64,000 nt of DNA. Origin: Stercorarius parasiticus (lineage: Eukaryota > Chordata > Aves > Charadriiformes > Stercorariidae). This document shows positions 40,341 through 53,456 of the stretch, one piece after another. The number at the start of each line of letters is the position of its first letter. Position 1 is the first letter of the stretch. The notes beneath the pieces are model-generated. The model searched no databases. It was not told the origin of the DNA and saw only the letters and a list, made by a program, of their open reading frames with translations. The DNA is taken from contig VWZL01000525.1 of the NCBI GenBank assembly GCA_013396915.1, forward strand, positions 306,615-370,614, given 5' to 3'. The translations under genes and the position numbers were made by a program.

Positions 40341-43300
40341 AACTCCCAGTTCTGATAAGCCGTGAACACAATGCTTTTCAAAGTCACTAGTCAGAGCTTC
40401 CAAATGAAGTGGCATGTTTTATACCAACAAATCTCATCTCTCCCACCTTTCCGCTCTCCCGTGTTCCCGTCGGAGTGGCACATGAACACCGATGCTCTCC
40501 ACACGTGCCAGCACAAGACAAGTCTTGCACATTCTTAACTCCCCACCACCACTTGGTGCAGAGCCAGCAGACTACCCAGGACTCCATGATTCCTTTCCAG
40601 ATCCACTTGGGTTTTAGGGCAGCATCAGCACCAAACCAGACAACTCCAAGGCATTATTTGGACTGCAAGGCTCCACGACATTCCTTCAGTTACACGGAAA
40701 AAAACCCAAAGTGGCAGAAACACAGGAAAACTCAAGACAGCATGTGCAAGAGGTGTCTTGGTGAAAGGCACAGAGGGATGAGCAGATTTCATGCAAGACA
40801 CCAATATCTCACAAGACTTCACTGCAAAGGCCAAGGGGCAGGAAGCCCGCAGGGCCAGAAGACAGGAGGAGACGCAGAAGGCAAGGGGCCATCGCTCGCT
40901 TCCACACAGATGTGGCGGAAGACAGTGAAGTCACTGCAGCTCCAGCTTTTGAAACACCCACAAAACAAGAAGATAGAGAGACATGACCCTGAAAGTCAGG
41001 GCTAACTGGAGCCATCGGATTTCCACGTTCAAGTAACCATGGAAGATAACTTGAGCCAGGGCGGCTCTTTTGGAGGATATTGTTTTCCCACATTCCTTCC
41101 CCCAGAGCAGAGAAGAAACCTTAACACTTATTCTTTCAAGACTGGCAAACATTTTGCTATATACAGCTCTAGAGGAGACATTAGGTCAAAGACAGACAGG
41201 AAGCCTCAGCAGCCTGGAACATCACAATAAAAGGCATTTGAAGTGCATTAGCTGCTTGGTTAGGGAAAGTACATTATTTGTAGAGAACTGTGCAAAAAAA
41301 CCCGGTTTGTTAACGGAATTTAAGTGCTCATCTGCAACTCAAAAGCCTGATTAGAAAAAAATAATGGTTTTTTTGCAGAATTTATATTTGCACAGCAAAG
41401 AGCTGGAAGCCTCCAGCAGAAGTAAGGGAAGGTAAGCCCCTTACGCTGCCAACCCCCTGCAAACGCTTTCACCACAAGGAAAACCAACATCTTCAGCATG
41501 TTTCAGGCAGCACTTCAAGATTTAAGACAGCCGCTGATAACAGCCAGGGCTCTACGTGTGCCCTGCCACGTGGTTTTCAGGTTGTTCATTTACCGTACGT
41601 CCCAAAGCAAGAAGGTCAAATGCAGAAATGTGGGTGTTTTTTTTACTTCAGTTGCCTTTCCAAAACAGATGTTTATTTAGTGGAAGAAAAATCATCCAAG
41701 TTCAGATGTGAATGAAAATCTTCCTGATGAAGGATAAACCCATTATTGCAACGACACTGCTGAGAGGGGACAGTTTTCTTTGCCATTTATCTGAACGACT
41801 CTGGCGTTTGACCTTCCAAAAAGAACCGAGATCTGCAAGTTCAGGTGGAAACAGCCACAAGGAGGTGAGCGGAGACCATGAAGACCTGTAGCTGCCTTTT
41901 AAAGATTTAACAAGAGAGAAGCAGACTTTTCAAGTGATGGTGTGTGCTAATACTTTAAAACAGATTATCTAGCTCAGTGAGGCTTTAATCTTGTTTGAAA
42001 CCTTTAAACCTTGCTATTCTAATGGCAGAGAGCTGTTCACACAACCTGCACCAGCAGTGTTTCATGCTTTCCTGCCCACTGGCTGCTGAAAGATAATTTA
42101 AGTGATGTCATGACAGTACCGTGAAACTAACGTTGGCTTTTTCATGGCAGTAAGGAGGAATCTAACCTTCCGTGGGGGTTAAGGAGAGCTGAACTAATGC
42201 TGGCTGACAGACCGACCGGCACACTTGGGAGAGGCAAAGATTGTGTCATTTAATTTCCATGACAAAGTGCCTAAGAAGTTATTTGCTGACCTTCTGCCAC
42301 CAGAAAAGCTACGTCCACGTTACATAAAGACAAAGTAAACTTCCAATTCCATATTTCCAGAAGTACATTTAATATGACTGTATATGAGAAAGCAGAACTA
42401 CATTTATACTGCACACACTTTTAAAGAAGAGCCGATACAGGAGCCCTCTCAACTCTCTCTGTCCCATGGAGCATTGGTAAAAGGGAAGAAATGCTGAAGA
42501 CTGATGAAAGTTAAACACCGTCAGCTTCATACAAACTGCGGTGCCTTTCGAAGTATTTGCACCGTGCACCAAGTGCTCGGCTGGAGCCAACCCTGGAGGA
42601 ATCCTGCCCAAAAGCCCACGGGCTCTCAAGACGACAGCGATTAGCCCCTTCCAACCCTTCACCTTGCTCCGTGAATTATTTGTGCAGACATTACTGGAAG
42701 GAGTTATAAGGCAAATGCCCAAATCCAGGCGGGCTTGTTCCAAGCGCAGCTCGAGAACCACAGGATCTAGAGCCGATGTCCCAGGTGAGAGTAGAGCAAA
42801 GCCCTCAGAGGCATGTGGGGACACCGTATGCCACCGGACAGCCAGCACACGAGCCCCACTCGTGCTCCCAGCTACGGCACACAGCCTCCAGCCGCCTGCG
42901 GTGTGATCTGCAAGGTTTGCTAAAAGCTTCATGTTTAAAACTCTCTTTCATGCAGAAGCGACTGTCATTTTCCAATACGATTCTGCTGAAGCGTCCACCG
43001 CAGAGAAAGAGGATCAGTGCAGGCAGTGCCCTGCGAGAATTACTGACCATTTACCCCCTAACGTCTTCTGAGATTGCACAAGCCCTCGCTGCCAGGAACA
43101 CCAGCCTGACGCCACTTTTCAGCGGCCACAAACCCCCAACATGCTCCGTTTGTGCACCGCATGCCAGAAAGCGCAGGGGACGAGAAGTAAATGGGTTTTG
43201 TTGGTCTCTGGGGATGAGGTATTGGGACAGTGTAGACTGTGCTCAGACAAAGCTTCCAAGCAGCAAAACTGCAAGCCAGAAGAGAGAATGTTTATTGCTG

Positions 43301-44654
43301 CATCTCGTATGAGGGTTAAGAGCAATTTCAAATTTCCCCACGTGGAAAGTGGGGAAGAAAGAATTCTTCCCAGCAGAACACAAATTGCATCACCTGCCAG
43401 AAAAAGAATAAGGACGTTTTTAAGAAGTGATCTTATCAAATTAATTTTTAATTAAGAATCCAGTAAAACACAAGTAAGTGCAATCAGACTCCAGCAGAGC
43501 CAGTGCAGGTATTAGAAGGAAAGACAGTATCTAATATCCATAAAGCCACTGAAAACAGTTTTAAGAGAACATATCATTATTGGCAGTGGCATTGCAGTTA
43601 TGTTGTGGTCTTAAAAATAAAGATTTAATCTGCTCCAAAGAGGGAAGTTCTGAAGTTCAGTTCCTGCCCCAAAGTTGCATCATTGCAATGACATCCTTAG
43701 GGCTTCCTGGTTGGAAGCAACCGGTAGTCACATCAGTTTGGTCTAGAATGAACAGAAACGCACTTCAGCAAGGGTTCCTTTGGACATTCTTCTATGGAAC
43801 TACTGCGGAACTACATGCAATCAAGATGTTGTCCGTATGTGAGGCAGAGTTTATGCTCACACCAAAGCATTACACATAGGTAGAGCTGTTGCCCGCGGTT
43901 TGACTGAGCTCTCTTGTGCTCTTCAGGTTCTTTCAGTTGAATTTACTTGAAGACAAAAGTGCACTGAACCTCCTGGAGAGCTGGCGAACAGACCCTAATC
44001 CTGTTGCTACTGATTTTTTCATATATACCTAAGTAAAAAAAAAAAAATAAAAATCCCAAGAACCCCAAACTCACATATGTACATAAGCTAGCTGCAGAGT
44101 CTATAGGTATAGACTTGGTTTTAACCAGGCAAATAAATTCACGCTAATTTGAGAAGAATCGGAAAGTTTATCATGCAGCTTCATAATCACACCATGCGCT
44201 TCTTTAGAAGAGCGAACAGTTAGCTACTACAAAATTAAATTACATTTCAACACCTAAAAGATACCCAGCTCCTAAACAACTGTCTTAACGGAACTGTCAG
44301 TTCCTGTAATAGGGGAATACGATGAAGTCACAGCCACCACAGAAGCATTTAAACATGTTACACTATGGCTACAGCAGACAACATGGAAGTACTTCTGCAG
44401 GAGAACAGCGATCTAAGCCACGCTGAGCAGCACAGGACTTACTGCTTCCCTGGTTTGTTCTGAAAGCAGAGCAAGGACAATAAACTTGACCACCTGCAGA
44501 CAGTTACCCACGCCACCAAGCCCTGCTGATGCATGTATCGGGGTTCTGCCCATTACAATAGGAACCTTCGGTACGCATCTGAATGCTAAAGCATCGGCAT
44601 CAGTACCAAAACCCGAGGACCACCACTGCCACACGGTAGCCAGTGGACCTCTGC

Positions 44655-45120
44655 ATGGCTGCCCAGACCTTGGTGCCTGCTGTCCAGTCAGTTGAGCACC
44701 AACCTTGTCACCTGCCCACCCAGCCTGTGTCTCACCAGCTTGGTCGTAAGGATACTATAGGGGGGAAAAAAATCACACCAAAAGCCATGTTGAAGGCAAG
44801 GTAAACAACATCCACTGCTCTGTCCTCCTCCACAGAGCCAGCCATCACCATCGCCTTGCTCAGCGGCAGCTTAACTTTGGGAAATCCACATTGGCTGTCC
44901 CCCTGAAAAACATTATTCTACATGCATGAGAAAACAGCTGAGAATGACCAGGCCTACTTCCCACATCTTCCTTCTCACCCTTTTGAAGACAAACATGACA
45001 CTTTCCCCTCTTCCACTCACAAGGAGCTTTCCCCAGGCACCACAGCCCTTTAAGGACGCTAAAGGATCAACTTGCAATCATGTTGGCCAGTTCCTCCAGC
45101 ACACCAGGAACATCTTTTGT
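44655..45120 (-). mobile_element. Ancient LINE (CR1-clade) reverse-transcriptase remnant
   Basis: The minus-strand translation contains VMFVFKRVRRK, then AVDVVYLAFNMAFGV (44776-44818), then TKLVRHRLGGQV. These parallel, in order, the CR1-clade blocks VTPVFKKGKK, AVDVVYLDFxKAFD and TKLVRHRL. The catalytic Asp of motif A is replaced by Ala and the frame is broken, so it is long dead. A similarly decayed piece may lie at 45335-45420. Confidence 0.65.
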
Positions 45121-48100
45121 TTACACAGAAAAGTAGGAAGCCATTCTAGTGGCCTGAAGGTGAACTCAGTACTTAAACATACTCGATACAGAGCTATACC
45201 AGATCTTGACGGACCTTCTGTGTGACTATCTAACATCTCAACGTCCCAGGAGGCTGCTCTCCCATTCTCCATGCTGCTTAGGACTTCCAAAATAAGAGAA
45301 GTTTCCAGGTATTTAGTAACCTGCAACAGATTTCTACAAGCCCATGCAAGCCTTTAGCATCCACAACGTCCTGCAGAAGCAAGTTCCACAGCTTCCATCT
45401 CCTCCCGCACTCTCCGAACATGAGGCTGGCACACAGCGCTTGCCATCCCTTGGCTTCTGCACTGGAACAGAGTGAACATTGCATCATAGGAGGCTTTTTC
45501 TTTTTTTAAAAAGTAATCGTATAATCTTACTGCACAACTATCAAGTGATAGGCTCACACCCTTAGTCCTCCAAATTTTCATCTCTACTCAACTCCACAGC
45601 AGTAATGCTGCTCTACTTCTCTGTAAAGCAGAGTTCTGTAGCATCTGCAGAACATAAGTGACAGGCATGATTATCCATTTCTCGCATTTTATTTGGAAGG
45701 CTATTCAGTAACAGCAAGAGTATTTTACTACGTCCTAATGAAGCTGCCTCATTCAGGAGATGAATTCAGATCAGACCTCTGAGAAGATCCCACCGCTGCT
45801 TACAGCGGTGATGTTTTAGGGAGACAGGAAGAATCAGACTGAATGTCTTGGCTCTTCTTGGCCCTCTATTTTTATTCCTCCAAACAGTTTAAGCTAACCA
45901 CATAACCAGAGAACTTGACAACCACAGAAAAAGAACCCACAGATATATCAAGCATCCACTTCTGGTGTGTTTTAAGATGCATTGTAGGCAATGGAGGCAC
46001 ATGCAGAATTGAACCAAAAAGAAACGGGATGATCTTCCATCGGCATATTTGGGCAATAACACCCACCTGTCACAGCTACATTATTTTAGTCTTGTAGCTC
46101 TGATCAGGAGAGCTGTCACGTTGCTGGCTCTTCGCTGGCTCCGCTTCCCGTGCTTTGGCTCACTCGGCTGAGCAGCAAGTGGAGAAGGCACTGGGTTCTC
46201 TTTGGGTGAAGGCAGAGGGGCACCTCTGGGTTCAGAGCACACCCCACACATGACAGGCAGCAGCAGAAGTTCAGCCCTGTGGCTCAGACCAGAGCCACCT
46301 CGATGCAAAACCCTGCAGCAGACACAGCACCAGTATCGACTCCTCCTTGCCACCCATTTCCCTCCACAGGGTGATTTTATCACTCCGTGTTACTTGCTAA
46401 TGCGAATAGCACTTGGTGCACAAAAACGCAGACTGTGAAGCACGGGATTTAAGCACAACATATTTGTATTACCCTCTTTTTGTAGGAAAAAGCTTGCATG
46501 ATACCCAGAGTCCAACTACATGTTAGTAAAAGATGATTCTTGCATTTCTTTAGGACACTGGACAATGTGCTGGTTACTACACAGTGGTTAGCTTCATTTT
46601 AACCATCCTCTGCAGATGCTACAAAGCTATATCCGGGAAACAAAACTGGCTTTTGTTTGCGAACATTCTCACTTGGAAAAGCCTCGCACAAAAAAACGCT
46701 CAAGACACACTTGCACATCTACATTTCTCAGCTGGTTCAAAAAGAGACCACAACTTTTGCAGAAAAGCCATTTCAATGCTCTTGCAGCTTCAGAGACGAG
46801 CTCACTCAAGGAAGTCTGCACGATACCTTTAAATCCTTCCGTGCTAAAATAATCTTAATGACAGACCAAGCAAAAGTATGTCTAAGCTCTGTATTAAAAT
46901 TAATATCTAAACTACATTTATTGTTTTAAATAAGAATAGAAATAAAGAAAACATGTCCAAGATCCTTCAGTACCACTGAAGTTTCCTGCGGGAACAGAGA
47001 ACAAGGTGAAGAGTTGCCCAAAGCCCCGACTCCGAGCTCGCTGTGAGAGCCCGCGGGCCGCGCTGCAATGCTTGGTGGCTGCTGGGGATTCCCCACCTGG
47101 CTCCACCACTCTCTGCATCCTCTGCCGTGTTGTGCTGCCGAGCTGGGCACTCGCCCATCTGCCTCCACCCTGCTCTGCAGCGGGGAAATAACACTCCAAG
47201 ATTTTACCATGTGCACCGATGCTTTGGGATAGGCAGCCTCCACCAGCCTCAAGCCAAGAGCCAGCCCCCACAGGTATCTTATAATAAGAAGTTGTACTAA
47301 TAGCAGTAAAATTAACCGCATCTCAGCACACCACTGCATTGTCAGCCCTGTGGATCAGCAACAGAGCTGGCAAACGAGCTCACTCAACTGCCGCCAGGGC
47401 AAGCCAACTGCACAGCCAACGCAGCAGGTATGTGTAGGAACTCACAGGGATTTTGATGCCTTTAAGAGGTTAAAGCTCCTAGCGGCAACACCAGCTGGGA
47501 CTGGGAAAACACTTTTCAAAATGGCAGGCAAATAATTGGATTGCTGTGATTGGAAGAAGACAGATTCTGTAGTCCGCCGGTTTGCTACAGCAATTAAAGT
47601 GGATTAACTCTTCCACCTCAGCCTTTCCAAATTCTATTGCCATATCAGAACAAATTTTTTAAGCCTCCATTTGTCTCCTACAGATTCCCAAGGGGAGTTC
47701 AAGGCAACTTTCAGTTCACTAAAAGTTCTAGCAGCCAGAAGAGCAGATATCAGAGGATATATCCCACAACGGGCCAAAACAGAGTTCACATTCGCAGAGC
47801 AATTGCTGACTTTACAGGGAAGTGCTTAAAAAAAAAACACCTTCAAAAAAATGCAGGAAAAATACATCCAAGTGCTGTGGTCAATAAAAGATGTGTATAA
47901 GTAGGGAAGAAAAACTGCAATTCTCTATGACCATGTGACAAAGTTTGTGCCAACTTTTGCTCGGTCTTGTGCAGCCGTGAGTCTGTTTCTCTCCAAACCC
48001 TGCCAAGGTATTTTGCTGGCTGGCAGACACGTAGATGTGTCACGTGGCAGAAGGACGCCATACGATGGCTTGGTCACCAGAGCAGTGGCTACCAACTGCA

Positions 48101-48251
48101 CTACGCCTGGCCTGCAGAAGTCTCTGCAAAACCATTTAACAGACATTGCAGACCGACCTCAGCCACTGCTGCTTGCCCACAGTGCAAACAGGTCTTGTAC
48201 CTGGACACAGACTGAGAACCGGGAAGGAAGCTGTGATAATACTTAGGGGAT

Positions 48252-48323
48252 TTAAAAAAAACACACCACCAAAAACAAAAAAAGCCCTAACACACACCAA
48301 CAACCCCTCAAAAAAAAAATTAA
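48252..48323. repeat. A/C-rich low-complexity tract
   Basis: A-runs alternate with CACACC and CCAAC units, with no fixed period. It is the complementary type of the G/T-rich tracts elsewhere in the intron. Confidence 0.75.
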
Positions 48324-51300
48324 TATAAGCAGCCTTACCAGCTTCAACTATCAGCTCATTTCACAGGCTTTGATTAATCATTTAACCTTCTACAGCGCTA
48401 CCTCGTTCAATACCTTGCTGAAAAGTGACAAGCCAGTTCTCAGATTCACCAGGAAGGGCCTGCTGTGCTCCAAATCAGTCTCCGGATTTTTTTCCCAATT
48501 GAGCGATCAGGAAGGGCTGGTGAGATGGAGAAACCCGTCTCAGACATCATGTGCACTTGGTACCCAGTTAAACCAAGCACTGCTCTTCTCTCAAAAAAAC
48601 CCGCAAGCACGCAATTCAACTCTTTCCAACGCATACACTGAAGAGCTGCAGCTCGGCACTTGAAATACGTAGTAGTAAAAGATAATGGCATCGTCTACTA
48701 GGCTGATCAGTCCCTCAAATTGATGTTTTACAGAATCCTCTGAATGTCTGCATATCTTTGCATCAGTCTTGGAACCTTTGCAGATTTTTAAGTTTGTGCA
48801 TATGGGTGAGCAAGTGGACTCAGGTACTTGTAGACAAACACGCAACTTCTACAATTTGGATCCTTCCACCCGCTTTTCTGAGCACATCTTTTAACAGACA
48901 GCAGGGAAAAATGGCATCCCTCAGACACCTTACTCCAACACCCCCCAGAAAACTGCACCTTGATGAGGACAGTCTTAATAAAGTCAACTTCCAAGAGCAT
49001 GCCATTTGTTTCCCTAACAAAAGCCTTTCTACTTGATTTCGCCTTTTGACCTCACTACAGCATCTCCTCTGACACAGCAGATGGGCCCGCGAACACCAGA
49101 TCAGATCGTATGTTCTGCGCTATCAGTTTCAGAGATGGCACATCTTTTCATTTCAATTCTTCAGTTGACACAAGTGATGCGAACAAACAGCAAGAGCCAA
49201 GCTGAGTTCACATCACAAGAGCTGCACAGCAACCCCCAGCATCACGACAGGACTCGTACCTGGACATCTACACCTTCAGAGATGTCCACCACACCAGGTT
49301 TAGGCTCTCTCTGCTTTCCCAAGGGCATTCTCGCCCTGGATTTCCCCCCTCTAAAGCCAACAGTCAGTTTGACCCAACAGGAAATCAGCACACAGGAAAA
49401 AACACGGCTGCAGCAGCTCCCTCTCACAAACAGGTAGCATTAAAGACTGTGTTTTGTGCTCCTAGAGGACCCGGCCAGGGAGCATTTACAGCCACCATCT
49501 CCGGCCCACGTTCGCACAGCCCCTACGCCTCGGTACTCAGCAGCTGTACAGCAAAAAACTGTTTTGTCAGGTCACACACAGGGACTTCCCATGAAAAACA
49601 AACACCAAATGTCTTCAAACTTGGCACGTGACGGCGTACATTTTCCTCCACGCAAACAAAGCACAAAGACAGCCTGTTTGTGGCTTCTGTCCAGCAACAG
49701 GACTTCTTGTCTGCATCTAAACAGGCCACTAACGCACCACAACAGCCCGTTCGCTGCCGCGCTCCACCACACAGCAGAGCAGGAAGATGCACGGAGCATT
49801 CGGCTGTGCTCTCATCCCACTCTGTTTTGGAAAGCTGCGTCACAAGCACTGTGTTAAACAAGAAGCAAGAGGAAAAGCAACAACTAATAACCATTCTGAG
49901 ACCTGAGCAGGCAAAACAAAACGCAGAACTTTCCCGCTGCACAACCCCACACGCAACGTGGCGTCTGCCCCCTTCAACCACAGCCCCTGTGAGCATCAGT
50001 TCAGTACTACAATGATAATGATTACCCAAATCAGGCTAACCTAAGCACTACAGAATATTTGTTCTCACCTGCCTGCACCAGCTTAACAGGCATCAGTTAC
50101 AGTGTTCTGACGGCCACAGCCGTATGTTTAGCTCAGCCAGAGCCAGGCACAGGCACCAGCCTGGCTGTCCCCATCGTTAGGTTAGTACAAGGTCGCTGGC
50201 ACAGAGCCGTATGTGAGATTACAAATTGAGCCCAGACACCAGTTCAAGAATGAGCATGGGCCAGCCTGCCAAAGGCAGTGCAAACCCGGTCACCCAGTTC
50301 AAAGAATGGAGGTTCAGCAGTACAGACACATATGGATTCTGCAAGGTGGCTTTGGGGCCAGAAAGCAAGCCCTAAAACTGGAGTTTACCAGCACAGACGT
50401 AATCTGCCTGTTCTAGTCTTCAGCAGAATAGATAAATCATCTCTTTTCTCCAGACACACTGTCCCATTGGTGTGACTTTGCAGCTTGGCTGCCCCACCAC
50501 AGGACTGTACCTGAAGACTGTGCTCCAGCTTAGAGACATATACTATACAGTGTATTTATCTTAAACTTGTGTACTATGTAGTGTCAGCTTCTTACCTCAA
50601 TGAAGCTTTTTACTTTAACAGCAGGGACACCCAGCCATTGTCCCAAGAAAAGCCAGAAGTTAACAGCCATCCGCAGCTGCAAATTTACTGAATAAGCCAG
50701 GAAATAAGTAAAAGGTTGTTTATCAACAGTAACTTCCTCCCTGAACGCGCTGCCCGCATCGGGCACCCTTTCCTTACTTCACACTGCAGTTCTGCTCCAA
50801 TTAATAGCCCTATACATCCAAGAGCAAGCACAGCTTGTATCCCACTGAAGGCACCTTACCCGTATACCTACCTGAGGTCCTTCTAGCGAACAGAAAGGCC
50901 ATGCTCCTGTTGCTTACCACCTTGTTTCTAGCTAAAGCTGAACTGCTACAACAGCTTAAGCTAATTCAAGTAGATGTTACCTTGTGCTTCTCCCCTCCCC
51001 ACATTCCCATCACCTCCCTTGCACTGGAGGACACCCGATCCCAAATACCTGGTTAGGAAGACTAAACTGGCATGAAGCCAGACCTGCACCCTAATAATGA
51101 CGACAGTTTTTTGCTGGTTTAACTCCCTGACCTACCTAGAAGCACCAGCGGTGAGGTGCTAGAGAGAGTGAGGAGGCAAAGGGGGGACAGAATCGACACA
51201 GACGTCAGCTGTGATGACCTTACACTGACGTTCAGGGCAGTTTGCCAGGACAAGCAGGTCCACAGCCAGCTGCCACCAAAACCCGCAGCCTTGAGCCTCT

Positions 51301-53082
51301 TCCCCTGCAGCTCCATGCTGACCTGTGACTATCAGGCCCACCCCACCCCACAGCGAGCCAGCTTCGAGAGCTCAGCAAGCGCAGAACTAACTCCACAGAA
51401 GAGCGCAGAGATGCAACGCTACACTGGAGACAAAATGGAACGTTTCTCAAGCTTGAGGAAAGCTTTATGTTACCTTTCAGGAGCAGAAGAATAGGGTACC
51501 TGAGAGCTGCCACATTTCTTAACACAGTTTTATAATAAACCTTACGAACTTCAGCCACCATCAGCTGAGAAGCCAATACGAGCGCACAAGCTAGGACAAG
51601 AATCAAAAGACATTATTTCAAACCAAAACTGCAGGGAAACTTTCTGCAGATTGGAGTTGGACTTTGACCAGAATATTTTAACATTCCCACTGCATACACA
51701 AACAGAAATATTTGTCGAAACGGAGGTTTTGGCAAGCATTTACTTATCTTTTCCTAGTTCTGGCTGCCTCTGCCATGAATCTAGGTATGCAACCCAGGAC
51801 ACTGTGTAACCTTCAGTTTTGACTGTTTTTCAGTGCAGCTTTTCTAAATAAGTGTTTTAGCCCTTAAGTGGATTCTGGAAGAGATCAGTGGATGAACAGC
51901 AGCACACATAGGCTGAAAAATAGCTGGTCCCACTTATACCCTACACTGGGGATTCTTCTACTCTTTTTCCAAAACAAATTGTTAAAAAACATACACAAAG
52001 CCATATGCAGAGAAACTAGTGTCCACCCGTGGGATAGCATCTTATATTCTTAAAATAGTTAGCTACAGCATATCTCCTGAAAGAAGAGCAACTATTTTGA
52101 TGCCTTTCAAACTGTAAATACAAGGTTCAAATAAATTACTATTTATGAAAATAGTGCTTGCGAGTCTCAGCCGCAGATGCCTATTTACATTTGCTTTCCA
52201 GCCAGGCTCTTCCAGTCTTGTTTTAACAGATACCCCTTTCAGAATGGTTATGATAGAACCTGAACTCCTCCCCCTCTCCATTAGGTAGATTTGAATCCGC
52301 GCTGCAAATACAGATCTCTCAGGAGCACGTGCTGTACTTTCACAACTCAACGCTTCTGTTCAGCTCCTGCAGGTTGCACTTGTTTTTAGTTTCCTCTCTC
52401 TCACGCTTGTCCCACTACTCAACTTCCCTTTTCTTTCATCCACCCTCTAACGTCCCTGCCCCACACAGAAACTACAGTAAGCCCATCATGAAAACAGTAC
52501 GGTAACAAAGACTGTCAGCCTGGGAAGATAAAAATCCTCCTTTTAGGGTTCACAGCTCGCTACCTGACCTGAGGCAATTCAGCAGCTCCTCCTGCAACAA
52601 GTTCTGCTGCGTGAAAGACACTGATAGGCTGAGAATATGGAGAGAAACCATTGCGTTTGTTTGCTAATATTATTTACATGCTCATTAATCACAGCATTTT
52701 GCAAACACGAAGAGGGTAATCCCTCCCCCACAAACCTTCCCACATAAATTTATGCCCAGGCACATTAAGCAACTGGAGAACAGGTCAAAATAAATAAATA
52801 AAAAAAGCCGCCTATGCGAGTGCGCGGCGTAGGACCAAAGCTGCCGGCAGGGCCCGGCCAGCCGCGGGCACACCCGGAGCGGCACCTCGCCCCTTCCCAC
52901 CCCTGCGGCCCTGCAGCCCCGTCCTGCGCCCGGCCCCGCCGCCCCGGGCTCCCAGCGGGGCCGGGCGCCACGGGAGCGGCCGCTCCCCCGCCCCGGCAGG
53001 AGGGACCCCGCACCACCCAGGGCGGCCCGGAGGCCTCTGACCCGCCCCAGCGGCCTCCCCCGGCCGCCAAGGCCCCGCGTAC

Positions 53083-53139
53083 CGTCCGGGCGGCCTCTGC
53101 CCAGGTCCTGCCCTTCTTCCTGCGGCCCTTCTCCCTCAT
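53083..53139 (-). CDS. ASXL2: ASXL2 coding exon 1 (residues 1-19, translation start)
   Basis: The start codon is at 53139-53137 with a purine (G) at -3. The exon reads MREKGRRKKGRTWAEAART and stops at a GTACGC donor (53082 downward), in phase 0. The basic stretch RRKKGR followed by TWAEAA opens the HARE-HTH domain; mammalian ASXL2 starts almost identically (from memory, with Lys at residue 18 where this copy has Arg). The open frame runs on for about 100 codons past the donor, but only as GC-rich intron sequence of no recognised family. The exon lies inside a CpG island. The 5'UTR continues rightward into the 6-N gap at 53259-53264, so the transcription start is unresolved. Confidence 0.94.
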
Positions 53140-53258
53140 GTCGGACGCGACGGGGCGAAGCTGACTCCGAGGTACCCTGGGGGTTCCGTCCGCCCGAGAG
53201 GGGAGGCGGGGGGGGGGGCTCTAAGCGCGGAGAGCCCCGACGGCAGCAACCCCTACAC

Positions 53259-53264
53259 NNNNNN
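53259..53264. other. Assembly gap (6 N) in the ASXL2 5'UTR region
   Basis: The N run is flanked on both sides by CTACAC, suggesting that two contig ends share a short overlap and were joined arbitrarily. It lies about 120 bases upstream of the ASXL2 start codon. Confidence 0.85.
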
Positions 53265-53278
53265 CTACACCCGCCGCC

Positions 53279-53289
53279 GCTGCCATATT
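53279..53289 (-). promoter_or_regulatory. YY1-type element facing ASXL2
   Basis: On the minus strand it reads AATATGGCAGC, one mismatch from the AANATGGCGGC class found near transcription starts of TATA-less genes. It lies about 140 bp upstream of the ASXL2 ATG and points towards it, so the ASXL2 start site is probably close by. The same bases include CCATATTGGG, a near-match to an SRF CArG box, which is an alternative reading. Confidence 0.5.
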
Positions 53290-53312
53290 GGGAGCCTACT
53301 GTAAAGGGCCCC

Positions 53313-53324
53313 GGTCATGTGACC
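53313..53324. promoter_or_regulatory. E-box (GGTCATGTGACC)
   Basis: A CATGTG E-box flanked by symmetrical GT/AC bases, in the form bound by USF, MITF and TFE factors. It sits in the nucleosome-sized interval between the two divergent YY1-type elements. Confidence 0.45.
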
Positions 53325-53363
53325 CCGCCCGCGTGACTCCACCTACTGTACGGGCGGCGGGGA

Positions 53364-53378
53364 GGGGCGGCCCCGCCC
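53364..53378. promoter_or_regulatory. Paired Sp1/KLF boxes
   Basis: GGGGCGG immediately followed by CCCCGCCC gives an inverted pair of GC boxes. Further GC boxes occur at 53323-53330 and about 53403-53413. They support a TATA-less CpG promoter. Confidence 0.5.
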
Positions 53379-53389
53379 ACCCTAGCGCG

Positions 53390-53401
53390 GCGCGTGCGCA
53401 G
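53390..53401. promoter_or_regulatory. NRF1 site (GCGCGTGCGCAG)
   Basis: The reverse complement contains TGCGCACGCGC, an exact match to the palindromic NRF1 consensus YGCGCAYGCGC. NRF1 sites are enriched in CpG-island and bidirectional promoters. Confidence 0.6.
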
Positions 53402-53456
53402 TCCCCGCCCCGCCGCGGCTGCCAAAGGGCGCGGTCCCGCCTCCCCGCCCGAGGGG

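Noticed and set aside
52765..53082. Continuation of the ASXL2 exon 1 open frame as coding sequence
   Set aside because: The frame stays open only because of GC-rich composition; ART joins perfectly to VLEKY of exon 2 across a GT donor at 53082.
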